The notes beneath the pieces are model-generated. The model worked only from the letters and a program-made list of their open reading frames with translations. It was not told where the DNA came from and did not search any database. This document shows, piece by piece, positions 8,363 through 16,617 of a stretch of 64,000 bases of DNA. The position numbers and the translations under genes were made by a program. Positions within the stretch are counted from its first letter, which is position 1. Every line of letters starts with the position of its first letter. This stretch comes from Sphaerotilus mobilis. GTDB taxonomy: Bacteria > Pseudomonadota > Gammaproteobacteria > Burkholderiales > Burkholderiaceae_C. The DNA is taken from NCBI RefSeq assembly GCF_004216565.1, contig NZ_SGWV01000007.1, forward strand, positions 124,001 to 188,000, in the 5' to 3' direction.

Positions 8363-9652
8363 ATGGCCGACCACACCTTCCAGCCCGAGACCCTGGCCAT
8401 CCACGCCGGCCAGATTCCCGATGCCGCCACCGGCGCACGCGCCCTGCCGATCTACCAGACCACCAGCTTCGTGTTCGACAGCGCCGAACATGCGGCCGGC
8501 CTGTTCAACCTGCAGACCTTCGGCAACGTCTACTCGCGCCTGTCCAACCCGACCGTCGCTGCGCTGGAAGAACGCGTGGCCGCCCTGGAACACGGCCGCG
8601 CCGCGCTGGCGGTCGCCTCGGGCATGGCGGCCGAAGCCACCGCCTTGATGACGCTGCTGCAGGCCGGCGACCATGTCGTCGCGGCCGGCGCGCTGTATGG
8701 CGGCACGGTCACGATGCTGGCGGTCAACCTGAAGAAGTTCGGCATCGAGACCACCTTCGTCGACGCCACCGACCCGCAGGCCTTTGCCGCAGCGATGCGG
8801 CCCGAGACCCGCGCGGTCTATGCCGAGAGCCTGGGCAACCCGAGCCTGGTGGTGCTCGACATCGCCGCCGTGGCCGATGTCGCCCATGCCCACGGCGTGC
8901 CGCTGATCATCGACAACACGGTGCCCTCGCCGGCCCTGTGCAACCCGCTCGACCTGGGCGCGGACATCGTCATCCACAGCGCCACCAAATACCTCGGCGG
9001 CCACGGCACGACCTTGGGCGGCGTGATCGTCGAAGCCGGCCGTTTCCCCTGGGACAACGGCAAGTTCCCCGGCATGACCGAGCCCTCGCCGGGCTACCAC
9101 GGCGTGAAGTTCTACGAGACCTTCGGCAACTTCGGCTTCTCGATGCGCTGCCGCATGGAAACCCTGCGTGTCCAAGGCGCCGCGCTCGCACCGACCAGCG
9201 CCTGGCAGTTGCTGCAGGGCATCGAGACCCTGCACCTGCGCATGGAACGTCACACCGCCAATGCGCTGACCCTGGCCCGCCACCTGCGCGACGACCCGCG
9301 CGTGGCCTGGGTCAACTACCCCGGCCTGGAAGACCACCCGCAACACGCGCTGCTGCAGCGCCAGATGCGCGGTGCGTCAGGCTTGCTGGCCTTTGGCGTC
9401 AAGGGCGGCATGCCCGCCGGCATCCGCTTCATCGAAGGGGCTCAGTTCATGAGCCACCTGGTCAACATCGGCGACACCCGCACCCTCATCAGCCACCCGG
9501 CCAGCACCACCCACCGCCAGCTCGACGAGGCCCAGCAACGCGCTGCGGGCGTCGGCCCCGACATGGTCCGCATCTCGGTGGGCATCGAGCACATCGACGA
9601 CATCCTGTGGGATGTCGATCAGGCCCTCGATCGGGCGACCCGGACCGGCTGA
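8363..9652 (+). CDS. metY: O-acetylhomoserine aminocarboxypropyltransferase (sulfhydrylase)
   Basis: 429 residues, full length for the gamma-family PLP enzymes of methionine synthesis. It should condense O-acetylhomoserine with sulfide to give homocysteine. Seen: QTTSFVFDSAEHA, a PLP-phosphate site YSRLSNPTVAALEER, the ring-stacking segment GALYGGT, and the Schiff-base lysine in HSATKYLGGHG (Lys209). The longer length and the FSMRCRMETLR region favour the MetY type over cystathionine gamma-synthase. The gene contains one GGCTCA-N5-TGAGCC palindrome (9439-9455). It converges with the GST gene, with only nine bases between stop codons. Confidence 0.9.
   Translation: MADHTFQPETLAIHAGQIPDAATGARALPIYQTTSFVFDSAEHAAGLFNLQTFGNVYSRLSNPTVAALEERVAALEHGRAALAVASGMAAEATALMTLLQAGDHVVAAGALYGGTVTMLAVNLKKFGIETTFVDATDPQAFAAAMRPETRAVYAESLGNPSLVVLDIAAVADVAHAHGVPLIIDNTVPSPALCNPLDLGADIVIHSATKYLGGHGTTLGGVIVEAGRFPWDNGKFPGMTEPSPGYHGVKFYETFGNFGFSMRCRMETLRVQGAALAPTSAWQLLQGIETLHLRMERHTANALTLARHLRDDPRVAWVNYPGLEDHPQHALLQRQMRGASGLLAFGVKGGMPAGIRFIEGAQFMSHLVNIGDTRTLISHPASTTHRQLDEAQQRAAGVGPDMVRISVGIEHIDDILWDVDQALDRATRTG
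9439..9455. repeat. 17-bp palindrome GGCTCA-N5-TGAGCC, copy 2
   Basis: Exact copy with spacer GTTCA inside metY, so it is maintained in spite of coding constraint. Confidence 0.85.
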
Positions 9653-9661
9653 CGCCAGCGC

Positions 9662-10351
9662 TCAGAGCCCCGGCAAGCGCGGCACCGCCGATTCGGGCGA
9701 CACGCCCTGCGCGATGGCCGCAGCGCGTTCGGCCAGCCGGGCGCGAACATATGCAGGCCGCTGCTGCAGGGCCTGCCAATAGGCCGCGACATGCGGCTTG
9801 AAGCGACTGGACAGGCCCAGCTCGTCGGCCAGCAGCAAGGCATAGCCCAGCGACACGTCCGCGACGGTGAAGCGGCCGGCACAGACATGGTCCGGGCCGG
9901 CGCCCGGCCCTTGCAGGGCGGCTTCGAGCGTGCGCAGGCGTGCGAAGAACCACTGGGTGTAGTCGGCCACGACCTGGGGCTGACGCCGCTCGGGCGGCTC
10001 GAAGCAGGCATAGCGCAGCACCAGCGTCTGCGGAAAGGTCAGCGTGGCCTCGCCGAAGTGCAGCCATTGCAGCCACGCGCCGAAGTCGGCCTCGTCGGGC
10101 CGCACCTTCAAGGGCGTGTCACCGCCATGGCGGGCCACCAGGTACTCGCAGATGGCGGCCGATTCGGCCAGCCGCGTGTCGCCGTCGATCAGCAGCGGAA
10201 CGGTGCCTTGGGGATGAACCTCCAGGTAGCCAGCGGCGTGCACACGCGGCGGGAAGGGCCAGACCGTCAGGCGGTGCGGCAGGCCCAGTTCCTCCAGCAG
10301 CCACAGGGCGCGGAAGGATCGGGCGGCGACGCAGTGGTGCAGGTGGATCAT
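9662..10351 (-). CDS. glutathione S-transferase family protein
   Basis: 229 residues. The thioredoxin-like N-terminal domain (1-80) begins MIHLHHCVAARSFRALWLLEELG and contains the cis-proline and glutathione-contact segments GTVPLLIDGD and LAESAAICEYL. The helical C-terminal domain follows, with FTVADVSLGYALLLADELG near 165-183. The catalytic residue is not certain: Cys7 or a Ser/Arg near 10-13 could stabilise the thiolate. It is the last gene of the leucine-degradation operon, 19 bases after the HMG-CoA lyase gene, but nothing shows a direct role in that pathway. Confidence 0.85.
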   Translation of the reverse strand: MIHLHHCVAARSFRALWLLEELGLPHRLTVWPFPPRVHAAGYLEVHPQGTVPLLIDGDTRLAESAAICEYLVARHGGDTPLKVRPDEADFGAWLQWLHFGEATLTFPQTLVLRYACFEPPERRQPQVVADYTQWFFARLRTLEAALQGPGAGPDHVCAGRFTVADVSLGYALLLADELGLSSRFKPHVAAYWQALQQRPAYVRARLAERAAAIAQGVSPESAVPRLPGL

Positions 10352-10370
10352 GGTTGGAGCCCGTGCGCGT

Positions 10371-11291
10371 TCAAGCCGCCCGCTTGGCCAGCATGGCCCG
10401 CGCCACCCGCGAGCCATTGGCCTGGCCCAGCGCCGCGCGGATGCCCTGGCCGGCGTCGATCAGGCGGTCGAGGTCGATGCCGGTGGTGATGCCCAGGCTG
10501 TGCAGCAGGTAGACCACGTCCTCGGTGGCGACGTTGCCGGTCGCGCCCTTGGCATAGGGGCAGCCGCCCAGTCCGCTGACGCTGGTGTCGAAGGTCGCGA
10601 TGCCGACCTCCAGGCTGGCGTAGACGTTTGCCAGCGCCATGCCGTAGGTGTCGTGGAAATGGCCGCTGACCGCGTCGATCGGGTAGTGCTTCAGGGCCGC
10701 GTCCAGCGCCGCCTGCACCCGCCGGGGCGTGCCCACGCCGATGGTGTCGGCCACGCCGACATGCTGCACGCCGATCTGGCGCATCAGGCGCGCCACCAGC
10801 TCGACCCGCTCCGGCGCGATCTCGCCTTCGTAGGGGCAGCCCACGGCGCAGGAGATCGCGCCACGCACCCGCACACCCTCGGCCAAGGCGGACTCGACCA
10901 CCGGCGCGAAGCGCTCGATCGATTCGGCGATCGAGCAGTTGATGTTGCGCTGGCTGAAGGCCTCGCTGGCCGCGCCGAAGACCACGATCTCGTCGGGCTG
11001 GCCGAGCCGGGCGGCCTCCCAGCCCTTCTGGTTGGGCGTCAGCACCGAATAACGCACGCCGGGCTGGCGGGTGATGCCCGCCATGACCTCGGCGTTGTCG
11101 GCCATCTGCGGCACCCACTTCGGGCTGACGTAGCTGGTGACCTCGATCTCGCGCAGGCCAGCGTCCTGCAAGGCATGCACCAGCGCGATCTTGTCGGCGG
11201 CGGCCACCGCCTGCTTCTCGTTTTGCAGACCGTCGCGCGGGCCGACCTCGACGATGCTGACGTGCGCGGGAAGGTTCATGGGCTTGTTCAT
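10371..11291 (-). CDS. mvaB: hydroxymethylglutaryl-CoA lyase
   Basis: 306 residues, a TIM-barrel lyase of the HMGL family that cleaves HMG-CoA to acetoacetate and acetyl-CoA, the last step of leucine breakdown. Seen: VSIVEVGPRDGLQNEKQ at 9-25 (metal-binding Asp and catalytic Arg), ITRQPGVRYSVLTPN, HFHDTYGMALANVYASLEVG (metal-binding histidines) and the flexible catalytic loop GLGGCPYAKGATGNVATEDV. The invariant Cys of that loop is present. It lies downstream of liuD, 50 bases apart. Often called liuE in proteobacterial leucine operons. Confidence 0.93.
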   Translation of the reverse strand: MNKPMNLPAHVSIVEVGPRDGLQNEKQAVAAADKIALVHALQDAGLREIEVTSYVSPKWVPQMADNAEVMAGITRQPGVRYSVLTPNQKGWEAARLGQPDEIVVFGAASEAFSQRNINCSIAESIERFAPVVESALAEGVRVRGAISCAVGCPYEGEIAPERVELVARLMRQIGVQHVGVADTIGVGTPRRVQAALDAALKHYPIDAVSGHFHDTYGMALANVYASLEVGIATFDTSVSGLGGCPYAKGATGNVATEDVVYLLHSLGITTGIDLDRLIDAGQGIRAALGQANGSRVARAMLAKRAA

Positions 11292-11341
11292 CGGTGGGTC
11301 CTGTCGGTCGTTCAGCGTCGTCCAGCGTCGACCAGCGTTGT

Positions 11342-13381
11342 TCAGTCTGCCAGCCGCAGCAGTTCCGCGCCTTCGCCAACCTGGTCGCCCACGGCATAGA
11401 GCAACTCGGCGACGACGCCATCTCGCGGCGCGGCGATGGTGTGTTCCATCTTCATCGCCTCCATCACCGCCAGCGGCTGGCCGCGTTCGACCGTGTCGCC
11501 GGCCCGGGCCAGCAGCGCCACGACCTTGCCCGGCATCGGCGCGGTCAGGCGCCCGCCGGCCTCGGCATGGTCGCCGGCATGGGCGATCGGGTCGAAGTCC
11601 TGCAACTCGACCGAGCCTTCGGTGCCGAACACCGCCACCGTCTCGCCCACCGCATGCACGGCCAGCGTGCGGCGCTCGCCGCCCAGCGTGATGTCGTGGC
11701 GGTCGCCACCCAGCGCCGTCACGGCCAATGGCCAGGACGCTTCGCCCATCGCCAGCTGCAGCCGGCCGTCGTGGTGGCGTTCCAGCGTGGCGATGTGGTG
11801 GACCTCGCCCCGCTTGAGGTCGAAGCGCCGCCGCGCACCGCCATGGATGCGCCAGCCGTCGCGGCGCGACCAGGGGTCCGCGCCCTGCAAGGCCGACTCG
11901 GCCTGCAGCGCCTGGGCGATGACGCCGGCTGCCGCCCAGTGCAGCGGCAGGCCCTGCTGGTCGAACAGCACGGCACGCTCGCGCTCGATCAGTGCCGTGT
12001 CCAGATCGGCCTCGGCAAAGGAGCGGCTCGCCACCACGCGGCGCAGGAAGGCGACGTTGGTCTGCAGGCCGACGATGTGGGTCTGCGCCAGCGCCGCGTC
12101 CAGCCGGGCCAGCGCCTGGGCGCGGTCCTCGCCCCAGACGATCAGCTTGGCGACCATCGAGTCGTAGTGCGGGCTGATGGCGTCGCCCTCGCGCACACCG
12201 GCATCGACCCGAACGGCGGCCGATGGCTCATGGCCTGAGCCACTGGCATGGCGCGTGAAGGCCACATGGGCCGGCCAGCGCAGCACGTCCAGCCTGCCGG
12301 TGGCGGGCAGGAAGCCGGCGTCGGGGTTCTCGGCGCAGATGCGAGCCTCGATCGCGTGCCCCCGCATGCGCAGCGCGTCCTGCGTGGCCGGCAGGCGCTC
12401 GCCCGAGGCCACCCGCAACTGCCACTCGACCAGGTCATGGCCGGTGATGGCTTCGGTCACGGGATGTTCGACCTGCAGCCGGGTGTTCATCTCCATGAAA
12501 TAGAAGCGGCCGACCTCCGACCCAGCGTCGGCACCCGCTTCAGGCTCGACGATGAACTCGACCGTGCCCGCGCCCACGTAACCCACCGCCTGCGCGGCGG
12601 CCACCGCCGCCGCCCCCATCTCGGCCCGTCGCGCCGCGCTCATGCCCGGGGCGGGCGCTTCTTCCAGCACCTTCTGGTGGCGGCGCTGGACCGAGCAGTC
12701 GCGCTCGAACAGGTAGACACACTGGCCATGGCCATCGGCGAAGACCTGGATCTCGATGTGGCGCGGCCGGCTCACATAGCGCTCGACCAGCACATGGTCG
12801 TCGCCGAAGCTGGCCTGGGCCTCGCGCTGGCAGGAGGCCAGCGCGGCCGCGAAGTCCTCGGCGCGGTCGACCCGGCGCATGCCACGCCCGCCACCGCCGG
12901 CGCTGGCCTTGATCAGCACCGGGTAGCCGATGCGGTCGGCCTCGCGCTGCAGCAGCGCGGGGTCGTTGTCACGGCCGTGGTAGCCGGGCACCAGCGGCAC
13001 GCCGGCCTTCTCCATCAGCGACTTGGCGGCCGACTTGCTGCCCATCGCGGCGATGGCCTCGGCCGGCGGACCGATGAACACGAGGCCGGCGGCGGCACAG
13101 GCGCGGGCGAAGTCCTCGTTCTCGCTCAGGAAGCCGTAGCCTGGGTGGACCGCCTGGGCACCGGTTGCCAGCGCCGCGTCGAGGATGCGCTGCCACTGCA
13201 GGTAGCTGTCGCGCGCCGCCGCGCCGCCGATGTGCACGGCCTCGTCACAGGCCCGCACATGCGCGGCTTGCGCATCCACATCGGAGTACACCGCGACGGT
13301 GGCCACGCCCAGGCGGCGCGCGGTGGTGGCGACGCGGCAGGCGATCTCGCCCCGGTTGGCGATCAGGATCTTCTTGAACAT
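11342..13381 (-). CDS. liuD: methylcrotonyl-CoA carboxylase, biotin-containing alpha subunit
   Basis: 679 residues from ATG 13381 (MFKKILIANRGEIACRV). It carboxylates biotin and pairs with LiuB to convert 3-methylcrotonyl-CoA to 3-methylglutaconyl-CoA. Biotin carboxylase domain at 1-450: ATP-grasp glycine loop ASAGGGGRGMR, FGDDHVLVERYV, and MEMNTRLQVEHPVTE with the catalytic arginine. A BT-type linker domain follows, then the biotinyl domain ending the protein, with VMEAMKMEHTI (Lys644 is the biotin site). The frame is open further upstream, but the conserved start and the neighbour's location fix 13381. One palindrome copy lies at 12225-12241. Confidence 0.92.
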   Translation of the reverse strand: MFKKILIANRGEIACRVATTARRLGVATVAVYSDVDAQAAHVRACDEAVHIGGAAARDSYLQWQRILDAALATGAQAVHPGYGFLSENEDFARACAAAGLVFIGPPAEAIAAMGSKSAAKSLMEKAGVPLVPGYHGRDNDPALLQREADRIGYPVLIKASAGGGGRGMRRVDRAEDFAAALASCQREAQASFGDDHVLVERYVSRPRHIEIQVFADGHGQCVYLFERDCSVQRRHQKVLEEAPAPGMSAARRAEMGAAAVAAAQAVGYVGAGTVEFIVEPEAGADAGSEVGRFYFMEMNTRLQVEHPVTEAITGHDLVEWQLRVASGERLPATQDALRMRGHAIEARICAENPDAGFLPATGRLDVLRWPAHVAFTRHASGSGHEPSAAVRVDAGVREGDAISPHYDSMVAKLIVWGEDRAQALARLDAALAQTHIVGLQTNVAFLRRVVASRSFAEADLDTALIERERAVLFDQQGLPLHWAAAGVIAQALQAESALQGADPWSRRDGWRIHGGARRRFDLKRGEVHHIATLERHHDGRLQLAMGEASWPLAVTALGGDRHDITLGGERRTLAVHAVGETVAVFGTEGSVELQDFDPIAHAGDHAEAGGRLTAPMPGKVVALLARAGDTVERGQPLAVMEAMKMEHTIAAPRDGVVAELLYAVGDQVGEGAELLRLAD
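12225..12241. repeat. 17-bp palindrome GGCTCA-N5-TGAGCC, copy 3
   Basis: Exact copy with spacer TGGCC inside liuD. Confidence 0.85.
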
Positions 13382-13430
13382 GGGTTCTCCAGGATGCGGT
13401 GCGGTCGTTGCGATCGATGGTGCTGCGGCG

Positions 13431-13447
13431 GGCTCAGGTGATGAGCC
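13431..13447. repeat. 17-bp palindrome GGCTCA-N5-TGAGCC, copy 4
   Basis: Exact copy with spacer GGTGA. It spans the stop codon of liuC (TGA complementary to 13434-13436) and so sits at the liuC/liuD boundary. Confidence 0.85.
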
Positions 13448-14222
13448 AGCCCGGGCTGCGTTTGCCCAGGAAGGCCGACACGCCCTCCTTGCCTTCGGCG
13501 CTGCCGCGGATGTCGGCGATGCGGCGTGCGGTGTCCGCGCGCAGCTCGGCACTGAGGGGCTGGCCGGCGAGGTCCTGCACCAGCCGCTTGCAGGCCCGCA
13601 CAGCCGCCGGGCCGTTGGCCACCAGCGTGTCGACCAGCGCCTGCACCCGCGCATCGAGCTGATCGGCCGCACAGACCTCGTGGACCAGACCGATGCGGCG
13701 CGCCTCGGCCGCGTCGAAGCGCTCGGCGGTCGTGAAATAGCGCTGCGCCGCCCGCGTGCCGATCGCCTGCACGACATAGGGGCCGATGGTGGCCGGCAGC
13801 AGGCCGAGCCTGGCTTCGCTGAGGCAGAAGCCCACGCCCTCGCCCGCCACCACGATGTCGCAGACGGCGGCCAGCCCCACGCCACCGGCATAGCAGTCGC
13901 CGTGGATGCGGCCGATCACCGGCACGGGGCAGCGGTGGATCGTCCACAGCATGTCGGCCAGGCCCTGCGCATCGGCGCGGTTCTGGTCCCAGCTGTAGTC
14001 GGCCATGGCCCGCATCCAGTTCAGGTCGGCACCGGCGCAAAAGGCCTTGCCATGTCCGCCCAGCACGACCACGCGCAACTCGGGTTCGGCGGCAAAGCCC
14101 GCGAAGGCCGCGCTCAGCTCGGCGATCACCGCGTCGTTGAAGGCGTTGCGGAAGTCGGGGCGGTTCAGGTGAACCTCGGCGACGTGCGGGCGGGTGCGGC
14201 GGATGTCGAGGGTGGTGGTCAT
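13434..14222 (-). CDS. liuC: methylglutaconyl-CoA hydratase (enoyl-CoA hydratase family)
   Basis: 262 residues of the crotonase fold. It should hydrate 3-methylglutaconyl-CoA to HMG-CoA between the carboxylase and the lyase. Seen: HLNRPDFRNAFNDAVIAEL near 18-36, the oxyanion segment GHGKAFCAGADLNWMR near 55-70, and GDCYAGGVGLAAVCDIVVAG near 109-128. The catalytic glutamate equivalent lies in FCLSEARLGLLPATIGPYV. Specificity rests on the operon context with liuB and liuD. It ends inside a palindrome copy. The vapBC pair separates it from liuB upstream. Confidence 0.88.
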   Translation of the reverse strand: MTTTLDIRRTRPHVAEVHLNRPDFRNAFNDAVIAELSAAFAGFAAEPELRVVVLGGHGKAFCAGADLNWMRAMADYSWDQNRADAQGLADMLWTIHRCPVPVIGRIHGDCYAGGVGLAAVCDIVVAGEGVGFCLSEARLGLLPATIGPYVVQAIGTRAAQRYFTTAERFDAAEARRIGLVHEVCAADQLDARVQALVDTLVANGPAAVRACKRLVQDLAGQPLSAELRADTARRIADIRGSAEGKEGVSAFLGKRSPGWLIT

Positions 14223-14243
14223 GGGCCGGATGCATTCAAGGAT

Positions 14244-14648
14244 TCAGTGTTGCCAGACGCGCAGGCCGCAGTGCTGGGCGAAAGCGTCGAAGTCGCGGTC
14301 GTTGTGCAGCAGCATGTAGTCGTTCTCGATACAGAACGTGGCGATCAACACGTCGATGGCGCTGCGCACGGTGATGCCTTTCGAACGCAGCTGGCGATAG
14401 TGGTGGGACGCGAGCAAGGCCAGCTGATGGCCTCCCGTCGACTCGATGTCCAGGCTCTCCATGAGCACACGCGCTCGGCGGTACGTCGCTTCCGGCACGA
14501 AGCCACGAAGCACTTCGTAGAGCACCAGTTCAGGCACCACGAGACGCACCCCGCCGCTTGCCAGCAGTCGCTCCAGCTCGAGGGATGGCAAGGTCGGCGG
14601 ATCGCCACGGAAAAGCTGGATCCAGACGCTGGAATCAACGACGAGCAC
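14244..14648 (-). CDS. vapC: VapC-type PIN-domain toxin
   Basis: 134 residues, the normal size for VapC endoribonucleases. The PIN acidic set looks intact: Asp5 (MLVVDSSVW), Glu45 (LYEVLRG), Asp99 (SAIDVLIATF) and Asp117/Asp119 (LHNDRDFDAF). VapC toxins cut RNA (tRNA or rRNA loops in studied cases) when not bound by VapB. Its start overlaps the end of vapB by 14 bases, the usual coupled arrangement. It sits between liuB and liuC, so read-through from the leucine operon promoter would cross it. Confidence 0.9.
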   Translation of the reverse strand: MLVVDSSVWIQLFRGDPPTLPSLELERLLASGGVRLVVPELVLYEVLRGFVPEATYRRARVLMESLDIESTGGHQLALLASHHYRQLRSKGITVRSAIDVLIATFCIENDYMLLHNDRDFDAFAQHCGLRVWQH

Positions 14649-14949
14649 GCGAGCCCGCCTTGGTCCTGGTCTTTGCTTCAGCCTTGACCTGATAGCGTCC
14701 GGCCGGCTCCTCGACGGTCTCGGGCCGTTCGGCCGGCGTCACCTCGTCCTCGACCCGGGGCTGCGTCCAGTCGATGTCCTCGTCGCCTTCCCACTTGAGC
14801 TTGCCCTTCCATTTCAGGATCTCCCGGTAGCTCGCCTGCCTCGCGAGCAGCCTCAGCCCGGCTTCGACGGCCTCCTTCTTGGTCTTGTAGGGACCCGCCT
14901 TCATGGCGGCGTCCAGCAAGTCGGGATCGATGACGATGTTGGTGCGCAT
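14635..14949 (-). CDS. vapB: VapB-type antitoxin (DUF2191-like)
   Basis: 104 residues. The N-terminal 45 residues have the ribbon-helix-helix-like pattern of this VapB family (MRTNIVIDPDLLDAAMKAG, then TKKEAVEAGLRLLAR), which binds DNA and dimerises. The C-terminal half is charged and probably disordered; it would wrap VapC, and its tail (KAEAKTRTKAGSRARR) is unusually basic and longer than the average VapB. A directly repeated GTATCGT lies just upstream and may be its operator. Cotranscribed with vapC. Confidence 0.88.
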   Translation of the reverse strand: MRTNIVIDPDLLDAAMKAGPYKTKKEAVEAGLRLLARQASYREILKWKGKLKWEGDEDIDWTQPRVEDEVTPAERPETVEEPAGRYQVKAEAKTRTKAGSRARR

Positions 14950-14967
14950 GATGTGTATGACTCCAGC

Positions 14968-14983
14968 GTATCGTGTGTATCGT
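14968..14983. promoter_or_regulatory. GTATCGT direct repeat upstream of vapB, possible autoregulatory site
   Basis: GTATCGT occurs twice with a 9-bp period (14968-14974 and 14977-14983) in the 45-base gap between the liuB stop and the vapB start. The gap is more AT-rich than its surroundings. VapBC complexes usually repress their own promoters; that this is the site is inference. Confidence 0.4.
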
Positions 14984-14994
14984 ACGCCAGACCC

Positions 14995-16617
14995 TCACAT
15001 CCGAAACACCCCGAACTTCGCATCCGGGATCGGTGCATTCAGGCTGGCCGACAGGCCCAGTGCCAGCACCCGGCGGGTGTCGGTGGGGTCGATGACGCCG
15101 TCGTCCCACAGGCGGGCGCTGGCGTAGTAGGGGTGGCCCTGGACCTCGTACTGGTGGCGGATCGGTGACTTGAAGGCCTCTTCCTCGTCGGCCGACCAGG
15201 CGCCGCCCTTGGCCTCGATGCCGTCGCGCTTGACGGTGGCCAGCACGCTGGCGGCCTGTTCGCCGCCCATCACGCTGATGCGCGCGTTCGGCCACATCCA
15301 CAGGAAGCGCGGGCTGTAGGCGCGGCCGCACATGCCGTAATTCCCGGCGCCAAAGCTGCCGCCGATGATCACGGTGAACTTGGGCACGTTGGCACAGGCC
15401 ACCGCGGTGACCATCTTGGCGCCAGCCCGGGCGATGCCCTCGTTCTCGACCTTCTGGCCAACCATGAATCCGGTGATGTTCTGCAGGAAGACCAGCGGCA
15501 CCTTGCGCTGGCAGCAGAGTTCGATGAAGTGGGCGCCCTTGTTGGCGCTCTCGGTGAACAGGATGCCGTTGTTGGCGACGATGCCCACGGGCATGCCTTC
15601 GATGTGGGCGAAGCCGCAGACCAGCGTGCTGCCGTAGCGGGCCTTGAACTCGTCGAATTCGCTGGCGTCGACGATGCGGGCAATGATCTCGCGCACGTCG
15701 AAGGGCTTGCGGGTATCGGTAGGGATGACCGACAGCAGTTCGGCCGGGTCGCAGGCCGGTGCGCGCGGGGCCACCGTGCGCAGCGGGTTGTCCTTGCGCC
15801 AGTTGAGGTTGCCGACGATCTGGCGCGCCAGCGCCAGCGCATGCAGGTCGTTGTCGGCCAGGTGGTCGGCCACGCCCGACAACCGGGTGTGCACATCGCC
15901 GCCGCCGAGGTCCTCGGCGCTGACGACCTCGCCCGTGGCGGCCTTCACCAGCGGCGGACCGCCCAGGAAGATCGTGCCCTGGTTCTTGACGATGATGGTC
16001 TCGTCGCTCATGGCCGGCACATAGGCGCCGCCCGCCGTGCAGGAGCCCATCACCACGGCCACCTGCGGGACGCCCTGGGCGCTCAGGTTGGCCTGGTTGT
16101 AGAAGATGCGGCCGAAGTGGTCGCGGTCGGGGAAGACATCGTCCTGGTTGGGCAGGTTGGCACCGCCGGAGTCGACCAGGTAGAGGCAGGGCAGGCGGTT
16201 CTGCTGCGCGATCTCCTGCGCCCTCAGGTGCTTCTTGACGGTCAGCGGGTAGTAGGTGCCGCCCTTGACGGTGGCGTCGTTGCAGACGATCACGCACTCG
16301 ACGCCGTTGACCCGGCCGATGCCGGCGATGACGCCGGCGGCCGGCGCGGAATCGCTGCCGTCCTTCTCCTTGTAGACGCCCATCGCCGCCAGCGGGGCGA
16401 TCTCCAGAAAGGGCGTGTCCGGATCGAGCAGCCCTTCGACGCGGTCGCGCGGCAGCAGCTTGCCGCGCGAGAGGTGCCGCGCGCGCGCCACCTCGCCGCC
16501 GCCCAGGGCGATGCGGGCGAGCTGCACGTTGAGGTCCTCGACCAGTGCCCGCATCGCGGCGGCATTGGCCTGGGATTCGGCCGAGCGCGGGTTGAGCTTG
16601 CTCACAAGCGTCGTCAT
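14995..16617 (-). CDS. liuB: methylcrotonyl-CoA carboxylase, carboxyltransferase beta subunit
   Basis: 540 residues with tandem crotonase-like halves. It transfers CO2 from the biotin of LiuD to 3-methylcrotonyl-CoA. Seen: [37 protein letters not shown] near the acyl-CoA site, [20 protein letters not shown], and [19 protein letters not shown] with the biotin-side oxyanion loop. Length and motifs match MccB rather than propionyl-CoA carboxylase. The start overlaps the ligase stop by four bases (ATGA), showing translational coupling. Downstream it is followed by the vapBC insertion instead of liuC. Confidence 0.92.
   Translation of the reverse strand: MTTLVSKLNPRSAESQANAAAMRALVEDLNVQLARIALGGGEVARARHLSRGKLLPRDRVEGLLDPDTPFLEIAPLAAMGVYKEKDGSDSAPAAGVIAGIGRVNGVECVIVCNDATVKGGTYYPLTVKKHLRAQEIAQQNRLPCLYLVDSGGANLPNQDDVFPDRDHFGRIFYNQANLSAQGVPQVAVVMGSCTAGGAYVPAMSDETIIVKNQGTIFLGGPPLVKAATGEVVSAEDLGGGDVHTRLSGVADHLADNDLHALALARQIVGNLNWRKDNPLRTVAPRAPACDPAELLSVIPTDTRKPFDVREIIARIVDASEFDEFKARYGSTLVCGFAHIEGMPVGIVANNGILFTESANKGAHFIELCCQRKVPLVFLQNITGFMVGQKVENEGIARAGAKMVTAVACANVPKFTVIIGGSFGAGNYGMCGRAYSPRFLWMWPNARISVMGGEQAASVLATVKRDGIEAKGGAWSADEEEAFKSPIRHQYEVQGHPYYASARLWDDGVIDPTDTRRVLALGLSASLNAPIPDAKFGVFRM

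Noticed and set aside
6971-9346. 791-residue antisense frame opposite ribE, DUF1415, CoA-binding and metY
   Set aside because: Spans several real genes on the other strand and has the same antisense composition (Val/Gly/Asp/Arg-rich without motifs).
7360-9801. 813-residue plus-strand frame across three genes
   Set aside because: Shadow in another frame; Arg/Pro/Gly-rich with no motifs, while the annotated frames show family signatures.
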